This document shows, piece by piece, positions 4,869 to 5,117 of a DNA stretch of 5,117 bases (position 1 is the stretch's first letter; the number at the start of each line of letters is the position of its first letter). The notes below the pieces were generated by a model that did not search any database, was not told the origin of the DNA, and saw nothing but the letters and a program-made list of their open reading frames with translations. The DNA lies in contig CALEPS010000137.1 of the NCBI GenBank assembly GCA_937910305.1, positions 1-5,117 of the forward strand. Direction: 5' to 3'. Source of the stretch: an uncultured Bacteroidales bacterium (GTDB lineage: Bacteria > Bacteroidota > Bacteroidia > Bacteroidales > Paludibacteraceae). A program made the position numbers and the translations under genes.

Positions 4869-5117
4869 TTAGTCAATCAGTTTGGTGATCTGACCGGAAC
4901 CTACGGTACGGCCACCCTCACGGATAGCGAAACGCAGACCCTCAGAGCAAGCTACCGGGTAGATCAGTTTAACGGTGATCTCCAGGTTGTCGCCCGGCAT
5001 TACCATCTCAGTTCCTTCCGGCAGAGTGATCTCACCGGTAACATCCATGGTACGGATGTAGAACTGCGGACGATAGTGGTTGTGGAACGGAGTGTGACGG
5101 CCACCTTCCTCTTTCTT
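4869..5117 (-). CDS. tuf: Elongation factor Tu, C-terminal part (5' end outside window)
   Basis: EF-Tu delivers aminoacyl-tRNA to the ribosomal A site as a GTP complex. Only the last 82 codons and the TAA stop are in the window, corresponding to most of domain III, the beta-barrel that binds the tRNA T stem and EF-Ts. Diagnostic segments are EEGGRHTPFHNHYRPQFY, MDVTGEITLPEG, MVMPGDN, GLRFAIREGGRTVGSGQIT and the terminus KLID, all in family order. The kirromycin/EF-Ts surface motif YRPQFY is intact. The GTPase domain is not visible. The gene sits 45 bases upstream of tRNA-Trp, separated by a GC-rich hairpin. The N-terminal half and any tuf promoter lie beyond the window. Confidence 0.97.
   Translation of the reverse strand, partial: KKEEGGRHTPFHNHYRPQFYIRTMDVTGEITLPEGTEMVMPGDNLEITVKLIYPVACSEGLRFAIREGGRTVGSGQITKLID

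Overview
This window is a stretch of the core transcription/translation cluster of a bacterium, read entirely from the minus strand. In transcription order (high to low coordinates) it holds tuf (3' end only), tRNA-Trp(CCA), secE, nusG, rplK (L11), rplA (L1), rplJ (L10), rplL (L7/L12) and rpoB (5' third only). Every protein gene is intact or cut only by the window edge. I see no frameshifts, insertions, mobile elements or CRISPR.

The organism is most likely a member of the Bacteroidota, probably order Bacteroidales. Three things point there: the order tuf - tRNA-Trp - secE - nusG - rplKAJL - rpoB; a short 62-residue SecE; and start codons preceded by A/T-rich sequence with no purine-rich Shine-Dalgarno motif. 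Protein sequences such as the EF-Tu C-terminus ending ITKLID and the RpoB N-terminus also have a Bacteroidales look. Genus cannot be set from this window.

Layout: 1-1285 rpoB N-terminal part; 1286-1519 a 234-base spacer with two hairpins in tandem just after rplL; 1520-1900 rplL; 1901-1980 A/T-rich spacer; 1981-2511 rplJ; 2534-3223 rplA; 3249-3671 rplK (the last three separated by only 22 and 25 bases); 3672-3809 spacer with four tandem heptads; 3810-4361 nusG; 4362-4433 spacer with four or more tandem heptads of the same family; 4434-4622 secE; 4623-4752 spacer with a hairpin next to the tRNA 3' end; 4753-4823 tRNA-Trp; 4824-4868 spacer filled by a GC-rich hairpin; 4869-5117 tuf C-terminal part.

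Functionally the genes form one growth-rate-linked unit. EF-Tu and tRNA-Trp supply elongation, SecE belongs to the SecYEG translocon, and NusG is the elongation factor linking RNA polymerase to ribosomes or Rho. L11, L1, L10 and L7/L12 build the L1 and P stalks of the 50S subunit, and RpoB is the RNA polymerase beta subunit. The coding content is ordinary. The parts worth a second look are non-coding: the matching heptad arrays on both sides of nusG, and the hairpins at the tuf/tRNA and rplL/rpoB junctions, two of which contain G.U pairs that form only in the minus-strand RNA. I found no evidence of an undescribed multi-gene system.
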